Of a stretch of DNA of 33,471 nucleotides, positions 7,371 through 14,845 are shown one piece after another (the first letter of the stretch is position 1; every line of letters starts with the position of its first letter). Under the pieces are notes generated by a model. It was not told where the DNA came from, ran no database searches, and saw only the letters and a list, made by a program, of their open reading frames with translations. Source of the stretch: WJKP01 sp964531215 (GTDB lineage: Bacteria > Patescibacteriota > Patescibacteriia > CAIXNZ01); the NCBI GenBank assembly GCA_964531215.1, contig CAZHFK010000006.1:1-33471 (forward strand). Reading direction: 5' to 3'. The position numbers and the translations under genes are program-made.

Positions 7371-7393
7371 AACCTTGAAAATTTTTCAAGGTT
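7371..7393. promoter_or_regulatory. Perfect inverted repeat in the operon leader
   Basis: Arms AACCTTGAAAA (7371-7381) and TTTTCAAGGTT (7383-7393) are perfect and separated by one base. The repeat lies roughly 10-30 nt downstream of the predicted start of transcription of the minus-strand operon, a position that suits an operator or a leader hairpin. The regulator is unknown; the TrmB-type gene across the gap is one candidate. Confidence 0.5.
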
Positions 7394-7407
7394 TTATTCA
7401 ATATTAA

Positions 7408-7436
7408 ACCATAGCATTATTGGGCAATTTTGTCAA
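7408..7436 (-). promoter_or_regulatory. Promoter of the five-gene membrane operon
   Basis: On the minus strand TTGACA (plus 7431-7436) and TATGGT (plus 7408-7413) are 17 nt apart. The stretch between and after them resembles the promoter of the HTH gene at 12.4 kb: both share TTGACAAAATT, AATGCTA and a downstream AATATT. Confidence 0.65.
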
Positions 7437-7506
7437 TAAAATTACAAATAATTTAAAACTTATATTACTTAAATTAGCATCAAATTTACTAATTTTATCA
7501 AAAATA

Positions 7507-7535
7507 TTGACAATACAACAAGGGTGTATTATACT
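7507..7535 (+). promoter_or_regulatory. Promoter of the TrmB-type gene
   Basis: TTGACA at 7507-7512 and TATACT at 7530-7535 with a 17-nt spacer. This predicts a leader of about 90 nt that contains the double palindrome at 7560-7623. Confidence 0.75.
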
Positions 7536-7559
7536 ACAAATATTACATTACTAACTCAA

Positions 7560-7623
7560 GGGTAGCTTGGAGCATCTGCTCCAAGCGCGAATTCGTTCCG
7601 AGAGCAGATGCTCTCGGCTACCC
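7560..7623. repeat. BIME-like pair of inverted REP palindromes
   Basis: Two GC-rich hairpins face each other. Hairpin 1 has arms CTTGGAGCA (7566-7574) and TGCTCCAAG (7577-7585) and is preceded by GTAG (7562-7565). Hairpin 2 has arms CCGAGAGCA (7598-7606) and TGCTCTCGG (7609-7617) and is followed by CTAC (7618-7621), the complement of GTAG. Outer GGGTAG and CTACCC also pair, and the two hairpins are largely reverse complements of each other. A GTAG foot on a palindrome is the hallmark of REP elements mobilised by RAYT transposases. The element sits 10 nt before the TrmB-type start codon. Confidence 0.75.
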
Positions 7624-7633
7624 AGTTAAAACT

Positions 7634-8413
7634 ATGGATGACAAATTATCACAATTACTTCAAGAAATTGGCTTTACTGAAAAAGAAGCTCTGGTTTATC
7701 TGGCATTAATGGAGCTGGGCAGCGGTACTGTAACCGATATTGCCCAAAGAGCTAAATTAAAACGCTCCATTATTTATATTATTTTAGAAGGCCTGATTAA
7801 ACGTGGGTATGTCTCTGAACTACCAGATACAAAAATTAACCGTTATGTAGCGGCTGAACCAACTAAAATTTTTAATGACTTAAAAAATCAAGTTTCTGAT
7901 TTTAAAAATTTACTCCCCTCTTTTTTAGCTGTTTATAATAAAACTGCCTGGAAACCAAAAATAAATTATTTTGAAGGTAAAGGAGGTGTAATCAGCGTTT
8001 TTCGCCAAACAGAACAAGCAAAAGAAACTTATTATATAAGTAATATGGCCAGTATGACAAAACAAATCCCTGAAGAAGTAGAACGCTGGATTGATTTTTT
8101 CCAAAATAAAACGCCTAAAAATTATATTTGTAAGCAAATTTTAACGAATACACCGGCTGATCTAAAATTTGCCAAACTAGCTCAAAATAAAAATGTTAAA
8201 TTTAAATTTTTACCCAAAGAAAAAACATTGGATATGGATATTTCCTTGTTTAACAATAAAGTTGCCCTTACATCTTTAGAAGAAAAATTTTTTATAGTAG
8301 TTATTGAATCAGCTGCCTTATACAATTCCATGAAAACAATTTTTGATTTACTTTGGCAACCAGGGATAAAATTAAAAGATTTAAAATCAATTTCCGAGAA
8401 AATAAAAAAATAA
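7634..8413 (+). CDS. TrmB-family transcriptional regulator
   Basis: 259 residues. The N-terminal winged HTH (about residues 5-75) has the TrmB pattern: LLQEIGFTEKEALVYLALMELGS, then DIAQRAKLKRSIIYIILEGLIKRGYV. The C-terminal part (about 100-245) fits the ligand-sensing or dimerisation domain of TrmB-like proteins, though no ligand can be named. It would bind DNA as a dimer in the cytoplasm. It is monocistronic, with its own promoter, a leader that carries the BIME-like element, and a terminator downstream. No SD is visible before the ATG. It is divergent from the membrane operon, which is a possible target. Family call is firm, target is a guess. Confidence 0.88.
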   Translation: MDDKLSQLLQEIGFTEKEALVYLALMELGSGTVTDIAQRAKLKRSIIYIILEGLIKRGYVSELPDTKINRYVAAEPTKIFNDLKNQVSDFKNLLPSFLAVYNKTAWKPKINYFEGKGGVISVFRQTEQAKETYYISNMASMTKQIPEEVERWIDFFQNKTPKNYICKQILTNTPADLKFAKLAQNKNVKFKFLPKEKTLDMDISLFNNKVALTSLEEKFFIVVIESAALYNSMKTIFDLLWQPGIKLKDLKSISEKIKK

Positions 8414-8430
8414 AACAGCATTATTTAACC

Positions 8431-8459
8431 GTAGGCACAGATCAGTAATCTGTTCCTAC
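8431..8459. repeat. REP-like palindrome downstream of the TrmB-type gene
   Basis: GTAGG-C-ACAGAT (8431-8442) pairs with ATCTGT-T-CCTAC (8448-8459) with one mismatch and a 5-nt loop. It begins with GTAG like the upstream element but its stem sequence differs. It stands 18 nt after the stop codon, so the gene is bracketed by two different REP-like palindromes. Confidence 0.65.
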
Positions 8460-8505
8460 ATAATTTTAGACAAATTTTCAAACAATGCCGGTTTTCCAAT
8501 ATAAC

Positions 8506-8531
8506 AAAACGCGGTTTTATAACCGCGTTTT
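8506..8531. terminator. Bidirectional terminator
   Basis: AAAACGCGGTT (8506-8516) and AACCGCGTTTT (8521-8531) form an 11-bp stem with a 4-nt loop, with T-run at each exit. It serves the + strand TrmB-type gene and the - strand uvrA unit, whose last gene ends at 8544. Confidence 0.9.
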
Positions 8532-8543
8532 TGTTTCAATTGA

Positions 8544-8753
8544 TCATTGATCAGCCATTGGACAAGCCATTAACCGACAATTATTGCAATCCCCTTGGCA
8601 TTGCTCAACACAATGGCGCTGATAAAAACCTTTTTCAGGCAAGCTGTCAAGTGCAGCTTGAATCTCTTGTTGATTAAAAGATTCCACATCTCCGTTTTTA
8701 TGCAAAATCAAAGCATTATTTGTTAAACCATAACCTTGTGCTTCTTGTTTCAT
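8544..8753 (-). CDS. Cysteine-rich mini-protein downstream of uvrA
   Basis: 69 residues. The N-terminal 40 are polar and include HKNGDVESFNQQEIQAALDSL, which resembles a small substrate- or protein-binding helix. The C-terminal third has five cysteines in the order C-x3-C-x3-C-x2-C-x4-C (about residues 48-64) plus a nearby His, enough for a zinc site or an iron-sulphur cluster. A strong SD (TCCTCCTTTT on + at 8758-8767) supports the ATG at 8753. It starts 30 nt after the uvrA stop with no terminator between, so it should share the uvrA transcript. I do not recognise the family, and a repair link is only contextual. Confidence 0.7.
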   Translation of the reverse strand: MKQEAQGYGLTNNALILHKNGDVESFNQQEIQAALDSLPEKGFYQRHCVEQCQGDCNNCRLMACPMADQ

Positions 8754-8783
8754 TAAATCCTCCTTTTATCTATTATTCTAAAA

Positions 8784-11633
8784 TTAAATCATTTTTTTCA
8801 AATATTGACCGGTATAACTGTCTTTTTTCTTAGTAATATCTTTAGGCGTCCCCTGAACAACAATCTTCCCGCCCTTATCACCGCCTTCCGGCCCCATATC
8901 AATCACCCAATCGGCTTGTTTAATTACATCAAGATTATGTTCAATCACCAAAACAGTATTACCTTTTTCCACTAATTTATGTAAAACCCCCAATAAGCGA
9001 TTAATATCATCAAAATGAAGACCTGTAGTTGGCTCGTCTAAAATATATAAAGTCTTACCGGTTGCTCGGCGAGAAAGTTCTGTAGCTAATTTAACTCTTT
9101 GTGCTTCACCACCTGATAAAGTAGTGGCCGGTTGTCCCAACTTTATATATCCCAAACCAACATCATATAAAATCATTAATTTCTCATAAATAATCGGAAT
9201 ATCAACAAAAAAACGACGTGCTTCTTCTACTGTCATATCCAGAACTTCGGCAATATTTTTACCGCGATAATGAATTTCTAAAGCTTCTTTGGTATAACGT
9301 TTACCTTTACATTCCTCGCACTCAACATAAACATTGGGTAAAAACTGCATTTCAATTTTAACCAAACCCTCGCCCGCACAAGTTTCACAACGACCACCAA
9401 CTACATTAAAACTAAATTTACCCGCATCAAATCCCCGCATTTTAGCTTCCGGAACTTGCGTAAATAAATCACGAATATAAGTAAAAACGCCGGTATAAGT
9501 AGCCGGATTAGAACGTGGGGTGCGGCCGATCGGTGACTGATCAACAGTAATTACTTTATCCAAATTACTAATGCCTATAATTTCTTTATGTTCTGCCGGT
9601 TGTTCCTTGGCTCTATAAAAATATTTGGCTAAAGCACGTGATAAAATATCAGAAACCAAGGTTGACTTACCAGACCCTGAAACACCGGAAATGGCAATAA
9701 ATTTACCCAAAGGAATTTTTACATCAATATTTTTTAAATTATTGGCAGTTGCTCCTTTGATTGTAATATTTTTATTATTGCCTTTACGATAAAATTTACG
9801 CGGTTCAATTTTATATTTACCTAATAAATATAAACCGGTTAAAGATTCTTTATTTTTTTTAATTTTATCCAAACTGCCAATATCAACGACTTTCCCGCCA
9901 TATTCACCGGCTCCCGGGCCCATATCAATCACTATATCGGCTTCTTCCATAATTGACTGGTCATGTTCAACAACCAAAATCGTATTACCTATGTCTCTTA
10001 ATTTTTTCAATGTCGCAATTAAGCGGTTATTATCTCTTTGATGCAAACCGATTGACGGTTCATCCAAAACATAAATTATTTCAGTCAAAGACGAAGAAAT
10101 CTGTTTTGCCAAACGAATTCTTTGCGACTCACCTCCGGCTAAAGTATTAGCCGAACGATCCAAATTCAAATAATCCAAAGAAACCGCAATCAAGTATTCC
10201 AACCTTTTTTTAATTTCCTTAACCAATTGTTCGGCAATTTTACACTCATTTTCTGTTAAATCATTGCTTTTTGTCTTACATTTTTTTTCCAATTCAGAGA
10301 ACCAATCATGCAAAATTTGCAAATTTGAACTAACCAAGTCAGCAATATTTTTATTTAAAATAGTTACGGCCAGACTTTCCGGTTTTAATCTTTTACCCTC
10401 ACATTGAGGACAAATAGTTTCTCGCATATAATCTTCAATTTCTTTTTGAACATAATCAGAATCTGTTTCTTTATATTTTTGTTCCAAAAACGGAATAATA
10501 CCTTCAAAAAAATATTTTTTATTATTAATTTCATATTCTTGTTCACCTGTACCGTATAAAATCAAATCCAAGTCGTTTTTTTTCATTTTATTGACAGGTT
10601 TATTTAACGGGACTTTATGTGCCTTAGTAGCAGCCGTAATTATTTTATGCTGCAAGGGTTGATTGGAAGTTAACCTTGACCAAACTTTTATAGCTCCCTG
10701 CTCAATAGTTAATTTAGGATTAAAAACTACCAATTTAGGATCTATTTCCAATTTAATGCCTAAACCCGTACATTTTGGGCAAGCACCAAAAGGTGAATTA
10801 AAAGAAAAACTACGTAATTCTATTTCCGGCAAATTAATATCACATTTACTGCAATGTAAATGCTGAGAAAAAGTCAATTCCTGTTTATTATCTTTACGTA
10901 AAACTTTAACCATACCATTAGCTACATCCAAAGCAGCTTTAACCGCTTTATACATGGCACTTGATTGTAGCTTTTCCGGTCTAACCCTTTCTACAAAAAC
11001 ATGATCAATAACCACATCTAAATCATGGGCTTTATCTTCATCAATCACCATATCTTCTAATTCATTAATGCTATAAATTTTTCCGTCTAACCGTAACTGA
11101 TAAAATTCGGCTTTTTTCATTTTTTTTATTAAGTGATCAAGATTGCCTTTTTTATTAATAACAATCGGCGCCAAAACTGAAATTCTGGTTTGCTTGGGTA
11201 ATTCAAGTATTTTTTCAATAATCTGGTCAACGGTTAATTTTTCTATCTCATCGCCACAAACAGGACAATGAATATGGCCGATTCTGGCAAATAAAAGACG
11301 GAGATAATCATAAATCTCCGTAATTGTTCCCACTGTTGAACGCGGATTATTGGAAGTTGTTTTTTGATCTATGGCAATTACCGGAGATAAACCCTCTATT
11401 TGATCAACATCGGGTTTATCCATTACACCCAAAAACTGACGGGCATAAGATGATAACGATTCAACATATTGTCTTTGACCTTCAGCAAAAATAGTATCAA
11501 AAGCCAATGACGATTTGCCTGAGCCAGATAATCCGGTAATTACAACTAGTTGATTTTTAGGAATTTCAACATTTATATTTTGCAAATTATGAACTCGAGC
11601 GCCCTTGATAATAATTTTTTCTTTTTTTGCCAT
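8784..11633 (-). CDS. uvrA: Excinuclease ABC subunit A
   Basis: 949 residues, full length. UvrA is the damage-sensing ATPase of nucleotide excision repair; it loads UvrB on damaged DNA. Two ABC modules are present. The first has Walker A GLSGSGKSS at residues 34-42, a CPVC zinc-binding insertion near 121, a second CxxC pair around 255-290, and the signature LAGGESQRIRLA near 500. The second has Walker A GVSGSGKST near 645, the CETC...CEEC zinc module near 750-780 and LSGGEAQRVKLA near 835. Walker B-like LDEPSIGLH and LDEPTTGLH follow. There is no SD; the start codon is 11 nt behind a perfect TATAAT. No uvrB or uvrC lies in the window. Confidence 0.97.
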   Translation of the reverse strand: MAKKEKIIIKGARVHNLQNINVEIPKNQLVVITGLSGSGKSSLAFDTIFAEGQRQYVESLSSYARQFLGVMDKPDVDQIEGLSPVIAIDQKTTSNNPRSTVGTITEIYDYLRLLFARIGHIHCPVCGDEIEKLTVDQIIEKILELPKQTRISVLAPIVINKKGNLDHLIKKMKKAEFYQLRLDGKIYSINELEDMVIDEDKAHDLDVVIDHVFVERVRPEKLQSSAMYKAVKAALDVANGMVKVLRKDNKQELTFSQHLHCSKCDINLPEIELRSFSFNSPFGACPKCTGLGIKLEIDPKLVVFNPKLTIEQGAIKVWSRLTSNQPLQHKIITAATKAHKVPLNKPVNKMKKNDLDLILYGTGEQEYEINNKKYFFEGIIPFLEQKYKETDSDYVQKEIEDYMRETICPQCEGKRLKPESLAVTILNKNIADLVSSNLQILHDWFSELEKKCKTKSNDLTENECKIAEQLVKEIKKRLEYLIAVSLDYLNLDRSANTLAGGESQRIRLAKQISSSLTEIIYVLDEPSIGLHQRDNNRLIATLKKLRDIGNTILVVEHDQSIMEEADIVIDMGPGAGEYGGKVVDIGSLDKIKKNKESLTGLYLLGKYKIEPRKFYRKGNNKNITIKGATANNLKNIDVKIPLGKFIAISGVSGSGKSTLVSDILSRALAKYFYRAKEQPAEHKEIIGISNLDKVITVDQSPIGRTPRSNPATYTGVFTYIRDLFTQVPEAKMRGFDAGKFSFNVVGGRCETCAGEGLVKIEMQFLPNVYVECEECKGKRYTKEALEIHYRGKNIAEVLDMTVEEARRFFVDIPIIYEKLMILYDVGLGYIKLGQPATTLSGGEAQRVKLATELSRRATGKTLYILDEPTTGLHFDDINRLLGVLHKLVEKGNTVLVIEHNLDVIKQADWVIDMGPEGGDKGGKIVVQGTPKDITKKKDSYTGQYLKKMI

Positions 11634-11644
11634 AGATTAATAAA

Positions 11645-11673
11645 ATTATAAATTAGAAATCCGAAAATCTAAA
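11645..11673 (-). promoter_or_regulatory. Proximal uvrA promoter, leaderless type
   Basis: On the minus strand TTTAGA (plus 11668-11673) and a perfect TATAAT (plus 11645-11650) are 17 nt apart. The -10 ends 11 nt before the uvrA ATG, so the transcript would start at or very near the start codon. Confidence 0.55.
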
Positions 11674-11751
11674 CAAACAAAAATCAAAACATTGTTTATA
11701 ATATTACAATTTATGATTTAAATTTCGAATTTAGAATTTATTAAAACACTA

Positions 11752-11767
11752 TTAGAATATATTCTAA
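11752..11767. promoter_or_regulatory. Perfect 16-bp palindrome over the distal uvrA -10: candidate operator
   Basis: TTAGAATATATTCTAA at 11752-11767 is fully self-complementary. It covers the -10 hexamer of the distal uvrA promoter (plus 11761-11766). A palindrome in that position is the classic place for a repressor, and uvrA is commonly under SOS control, but the motif is not one of the LexA boxes I know. The binding protein is unknown. Confidence 0.5.
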
Positions 11768-11789
11768 CACGGTAATATAATTAGGTCAA
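11761..11789 (-). promoter_or_regulatory. Distal uvrA promoter
   Basis: On the minus strand TTGACC (plus 11784-11789) and TAGAAT (plus 11761-11766) are 17 nt apart, each matching five of six consensus bases. It predicts a leader of about 120 nt before the uvrA ATG. Confidence 0.65.
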
Positions 11790-11817
11790 GCAGGAAAGCT
11801 TAAATATCGCAATAAAT

Positions 11818-11849
11818 AAAAAATCCTTACGTTTTTTTACGCAAGGATT
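11818..11849 (-). terminator. Terminator of the small HTH gene
   Basis: Read on the minus strand, AATCCTTGCG pairs with CGTAAGGATT (one G-U pair) around an 8-nt A-rich loop, followed by a T-run (plus 11818-11823). It lies 8 nt after the stop of the gene ending at 11857. Confidence 0.85.
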
Positions 11850-11856
11850 ATATAAG

Positions 11857-12351
11857 TCAAACTAAATCCGCCAATTCATCAGGAGTTAAAGACTCCAAAA
11901 ATTCTATTAACTTATCTTCTTTGCCTCGATAACTAAGTAATTCTCGAGCTTTAGCTATCCCAACTTTTTCTATCAAAATAGAAATAACGTCTTCATCGAT
12001 TTCAGAATGTTGGTCAACTTTTTGTTTTTTCTTTTGACCACCCCCGCCAGATTTTTTTGGAGGATAAGCTTTAACTGTTTTTGACTTGCCTTGGCCGTTT
12101 GTCAAATGCCGATTCCAAAAATCAACCAGGGCATTAGCGATTGAAACATACATATATTCAGGCTCTTTATTACCATTAACCCAAACATATTTAATGTATC
12201 GTAACGTATTAACCGATAAATCAGTTTCCTCAGCCATTCTTTCTAAATTAATTCCCAGATGGGCTTTCAGATTAAAAATTTTTTTAGCCAAATATGCCGC
12301 ATCTTCTGCCTGCGGGCCCTTTGCATAATGATTAAACCTTTTTCTGGGCAT
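11857..12351 (-). CDS. Small HTH protein, unknown role
   Basis: 164 residues. The N-terminal half contains a probable helix-turn-helix (about residues 33-60: GINLERMAEETDLSVNTLRYIKYV), resembling the XRE-like fold. It is followed by a basic, Gly-rich linker (KKSGGGGQKKKQK, about 98-111) and an acidic helical tail with DELADLV at the end. The role could be a regulator or a nucleoid-associated protein. The start at 12351 is supported by GAAAGGAGGG upstream. It is a single-gene unit with its own promoter and terminator, sited between the por and uvrA operons. I do not recognise a named family. Confidence 0.75.
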   Translation of the reverse strand: MPRKRFNHYAKGPQAEDAAYLAKKIFNLKAHLGINLERMAEETDLSVNTLRYIKYVWVNGNKEPEYMYVSIANALVDFWNRHLTNGQGKSKTVKAYPPKKSGGGGQKKKQKVDQHSEIDEDVISILIEKVGIAKARELLSYRGKEDKLIEFLESLTPDELADLV

Positions 12352-12388
12352 GCAACCCCTCCTTTCTTTATTTGATTTTTAATATTGG

Positions 12389-12417
12389 AGCTTAGCATTA
12401 ATAAAAAATTTTGTCAA
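12389..12417 (-). promoter_or_regulatory. Promoter of the small HTH gene
   Basis: On the minus strand TTGACA (plus 12412-12417) and TAAGCT (plus 12389-12394) have a 17-nt spacer. The sequence is strikingly like the membrane-operon promoter at 7408-7436 and shares its -10 hexamer with the promoter at 57-85. Confidence 0.55.
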
Positions 12418-12418
12418 T

Positions 12419-12451
12419 AAAAATACAGAAACTTAATTAAAGTCTCTGTAT
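12419..12451 (-). terminator. Terminator of the por operon
   Basis: ATACAGA-A-ACTT (12423-12434) pairs with AAGT-C-TCTGTAT (12440-12451) with one mismatch; on the minus strand five T follow (plus 12419-12423). It lies 26 nt after the porB stop and directly abuts the -35 of the next promoter. Confidence 0.7.
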
Positions 12452-12476
12452 GAATATTTTTTAACTAAATTACTTA

Positions 12477-13379
12477 TTATAAATTATATTTATCTATATT
12501 TTTATCGCAAATATCTTGCAAAATTTTTAATTCTTTTTTACCTCGCTCATCTTTAAATAAATGCTTAAATCTGGCATGATGTTTTAAATATGCATCAACC
12601 TTGGGCGTTTCTTTAGGTACTTTCATAGCCTCGTCCAATTCACCATTAACATACTCTAAAACGGGAAAAAAGCCGGTCTTTTGCGCCAATTTACCTAAAT
12701 CAATCGCCATATTATCTTCTACACCCCAACCTGGGATACATGGCGTTAAAATATGTATAAATTTAGGACCGTCAAATTCTAAGGATTTTTTAACTTTTTT
12801 TTCAATATCATTAATATAACCGGAAGTAGTCGAAGCAACATAAGGCAAACGATGAGCTAAAGCAATTTCCACCATATTTTTTTTAAAATATTTATTGCCC
12901 ATTGATTCTGAGCCTGGCCAAGAAGTTCGCGTAAACGCATTATGCGGACTGGCCCCCGAAGCCTGATAACCGGTATTGGAATAAACCTCTGTATCATAAC
13001 AAACATACAAAATATTTTCCTGTCTTTCCCACATACCGGAAATTAAACCCATCCCAATATCAAAAGTGGAACCATCACCGCCCTGGACTAAAACATTTAT
13101 TTTTTTATTTTGGCCTTTTTTACGCAAAGCAGCCAAAATACCACTGGCAACCGACGAAGGATTTTCAAATAAAGCATGGATCCAAGGCACTTTCCAGGAA
13201 GATGTTGGGTATTTTGAAGTTGTTACCTCCAAACAACCAGTAGCATTGGTAATAATCGTATCTTTACCGCAAGCATTAATCACGTGCCGAGCCGCAACCA
13301 ATTGACCGCAACCAGGACAAGCCGTATGGCCAGGATTTAATAAATGCTCAAAAGGATTTTTATATTTTTTATTTGCCAT
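12477..13379 (-). CDS. porB: 2-oxoacid:ferredoxin oxidoreductase, beta (TPP) subunit
   Basis: 300 residues, normal for the four-subunit type. The enzyme oxidises pyruvate or a related 2-oxoacid with CoA to the acyl-CoA, CO2 and reduced ferredoxin. This subunit binds thiamine pyrophosphate and one 4Fe-4S cluster: CPGCG near residues 21-25, ATGC near 46-49 and a later TPCIPGWG supply cluster Cys. The TPP motif GDGSTFDIG begins near residue 100 and ends at NTGYQASGASP. It is the last gene of the operon, starting 2 nt after the porA stop. Pyruvate is the likeliest substrate, but 2-ketoisovalerate or another oxoacid cannot be excluded. Confidence 0.92.
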   Translation of the reverse strand: MANKKYKNPFEHLLNPGHTACPGCGQLVAARHVINACGKDTIITNATGCLEVTTSKYPTSSWKVPWIHALFENPSSVASGILAALRKKGQNKKINVLVQGGDGSTFDIGMGLISGMWERQENILYVCYDTEVYSNTGYQASGASPHNAFTRTSWPGSESMGNKYFKKNMVEIALAHRLPYVASTTSGYINDIEKKVKKSLEFDGPKFIHILTPCIPGWGVEDNMAIDLGKLAQKTGFFPVLEYVNGELDEAMKVPKETPKVDAYLKHHARFKHLFKDERGKKELKILQDICDKNIDKYNL

Positions 13380-13381
13380 AA

Positions 13382-14545
13382 TTATTCACTAATAAATTGG
13401 ATTTTATTATCTCGCTTTTTGACTAAATTAATAATTTTAATAATCATTTTTTCAGTTACGTCACGTCCCCCCAAACCAATAATAAAATTTTGAATTTTAG
13501 CTTTCAGTTTAGTATAAGCTACCCTTTTTAAATCTGTAGCCAAGATACCTTCACTGCCCATGGAAACAGACTTATCAAGTACTGCGATATATTTAGCTTT
13601 TTTTAAGGTTACAATAATTTCTTCATCAGGAAACGGCCGCAAGGTAATCACTTTTAAAAGCCCGATCTTTTGGCCTTTTTTTCTTTGTTGATCAACAACT
13701 TCTTTAATTGTCCCGCAAACCGAACCCATTGCTACTAAAACAATCTCCGCATCATTTAATTTATATGACTCAAACAAGCCATTATCACCAATACTTCTAC
13801 CAAATATTTTTTTAAATTCTTGAGCCAGCTTAATTATTTGATTTTTAGAGCTTAAAACATCTTCATATAATTCTTGTCTAATTTCCATATAAACATCGGG
13901 AGCAGCAAAATCACCCAAGGAACGCGGGTTATTAACATCCAAAATTGTATTTTGAGGTGGTTTATATTTGGGTAAATATTTTTTAATTACTGATTCTTTA
14001 GGTATTTCAACCGGTTCATAAGTATGAGTTAGCAAAAAACCATCCATGTTAACCATAACTGGCAACATCATAGTTTCAGCTAATTTATAAGCCAAGACAT
14101 GCAAATCAATTACTTCTTGGTTTGTTTCACCATATAATTGCAACCAGCCAGAATCTCTAATAGTAACGGCATCTTGCTGATCATTCCAAATGCTAATCGG
14201 TGCGGAAACAGCCCGATTGGCACAAGTCAAAACAACTGGCAAACGTAAACCGGCAATACAAAACAAAACTTCGGTCATTAATAAAAGCCCTTGTGAACAA
14301 GTTGCCGTATAAGTCCTGACACCGGTAGCACTAGCGCCCAAAACAATAGAAGCAGCAGCAAATTCAGAATCAGCTCTAATATATTCAAAATCAGCCTTGC
14401 CCTCGGCTTTCATTCTTTCTAAATCTTCTACTATATGGGTTTGTGGCGTAATCGGATAAGCCGAAATAACATCTACCTGACAATTTTTTACTACTTCTGC
14501 CAAGGCATGTGAACCTTCCACTATTTGTTTCTTATTATTTTTCAT
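13382..14545 (-). CDS. porA: 2-oxoacid:ferredoxin oxidoreductase, alpha subunit
   Basis: 387 residues, as expected for the separate alpha chain. The N-terminal pyrimidine-binding domain has SAYPITPQTHIVEDL (about residues 29-43), the family signature, and DSEFAAASIVLGASATG (about 59-75). The C-terminal transketolase-like domain shows KVITLRPFPDEEI near 300. With the beta chain it forms the TPP active site. It lies between porD and porB with intergenic gaps of 16 and 2 nt. No SD is present. Confidence 0.92.
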   Translation of the reverse strand: MKNNKKQIVEGSHALAEVVKNCQVDVISAYPITPQTHIVEDLERMKAEGKADFEYIRADSEFAAASIVLGASATGVRTYTATCSQGLLLMTEVLFCIAGLRLPVVLTCANRAVSAPISIWNDQQDAVTIRDSGWLQLYGETNQEVIDLHVLAYKLAETMMLPVMVNMDGFLLTHTYEPVEIPKESVIKKYLPKYKPPQNTILDVNNPRSLGDFAAPDVYMEIRQELYEDVLSSKNQIIKLAQEFKKIFGRSIGDNGLFESYKLNDAEIVLVAMGSVCGTIKEVVDQQRKKGQKIGLLKVITLRPFPDEEIIVTLKKAKYIAVLDKSVSMGSEGILATDLKRVAYTKLKAKIQNFIIGLGGRDVTEKMIIKIINLVKKRDNKIQFISE

Positions 14546-14561
14546 ATTACTAATTACTAAT

Positions 14562-14843
14562 TTATTTATAATCCTCTACCATTTTAATACATTTTACCGG
14601 ACAATGTTTGGCACACAAACCACAGCCTTTACAATAATCCAAATCACGATCATAAAAAACTCTACCTTTACTGTTTTTTTGGCCGGTTGAAAAACAAACA
14701 CCTTCCGGACAAACCTTATTACACATATCACAACCAATACAAGCCTCATGATCAACTACCGGTTTATAAGTTCGCCAACCACCGGTTTTATATTGATTGG
14801 TTGTACCTGGTTTGACAGCTAAATTATATTTAAATTTTTTCAT
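14562..14843 (-). CDS. porD: 2-oxoacid:ferredoxin oxidoreductase, delta subunit (2[4Fe-4S] ferredoxin)
   Basis: 93 residues. Two classical clusters are visible, CIGCDMCNKVCPEGVC (about 36-51) and CKGCGLCAKHCPVKC (about 70-85), which pass electrons from the TPP site to external ferredoxin. The N-terminal GTTNQYKTGGWRTYKP leader is normal for this subunit. Position between porG (2-nt gap) and porA confirms the assignment. Confidence 0.93.
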   Translation of the reverse strand: MKKFKYNLAVKPGTTNQYKTGGWRTYKPVVDHEACIGCDMCNKVCPEGVCFSTGQKNSKGRVFYDRDLDYCKGCGLCAKHCPVKCIKMVEDYK

Positions 14844-14845
14844 AA

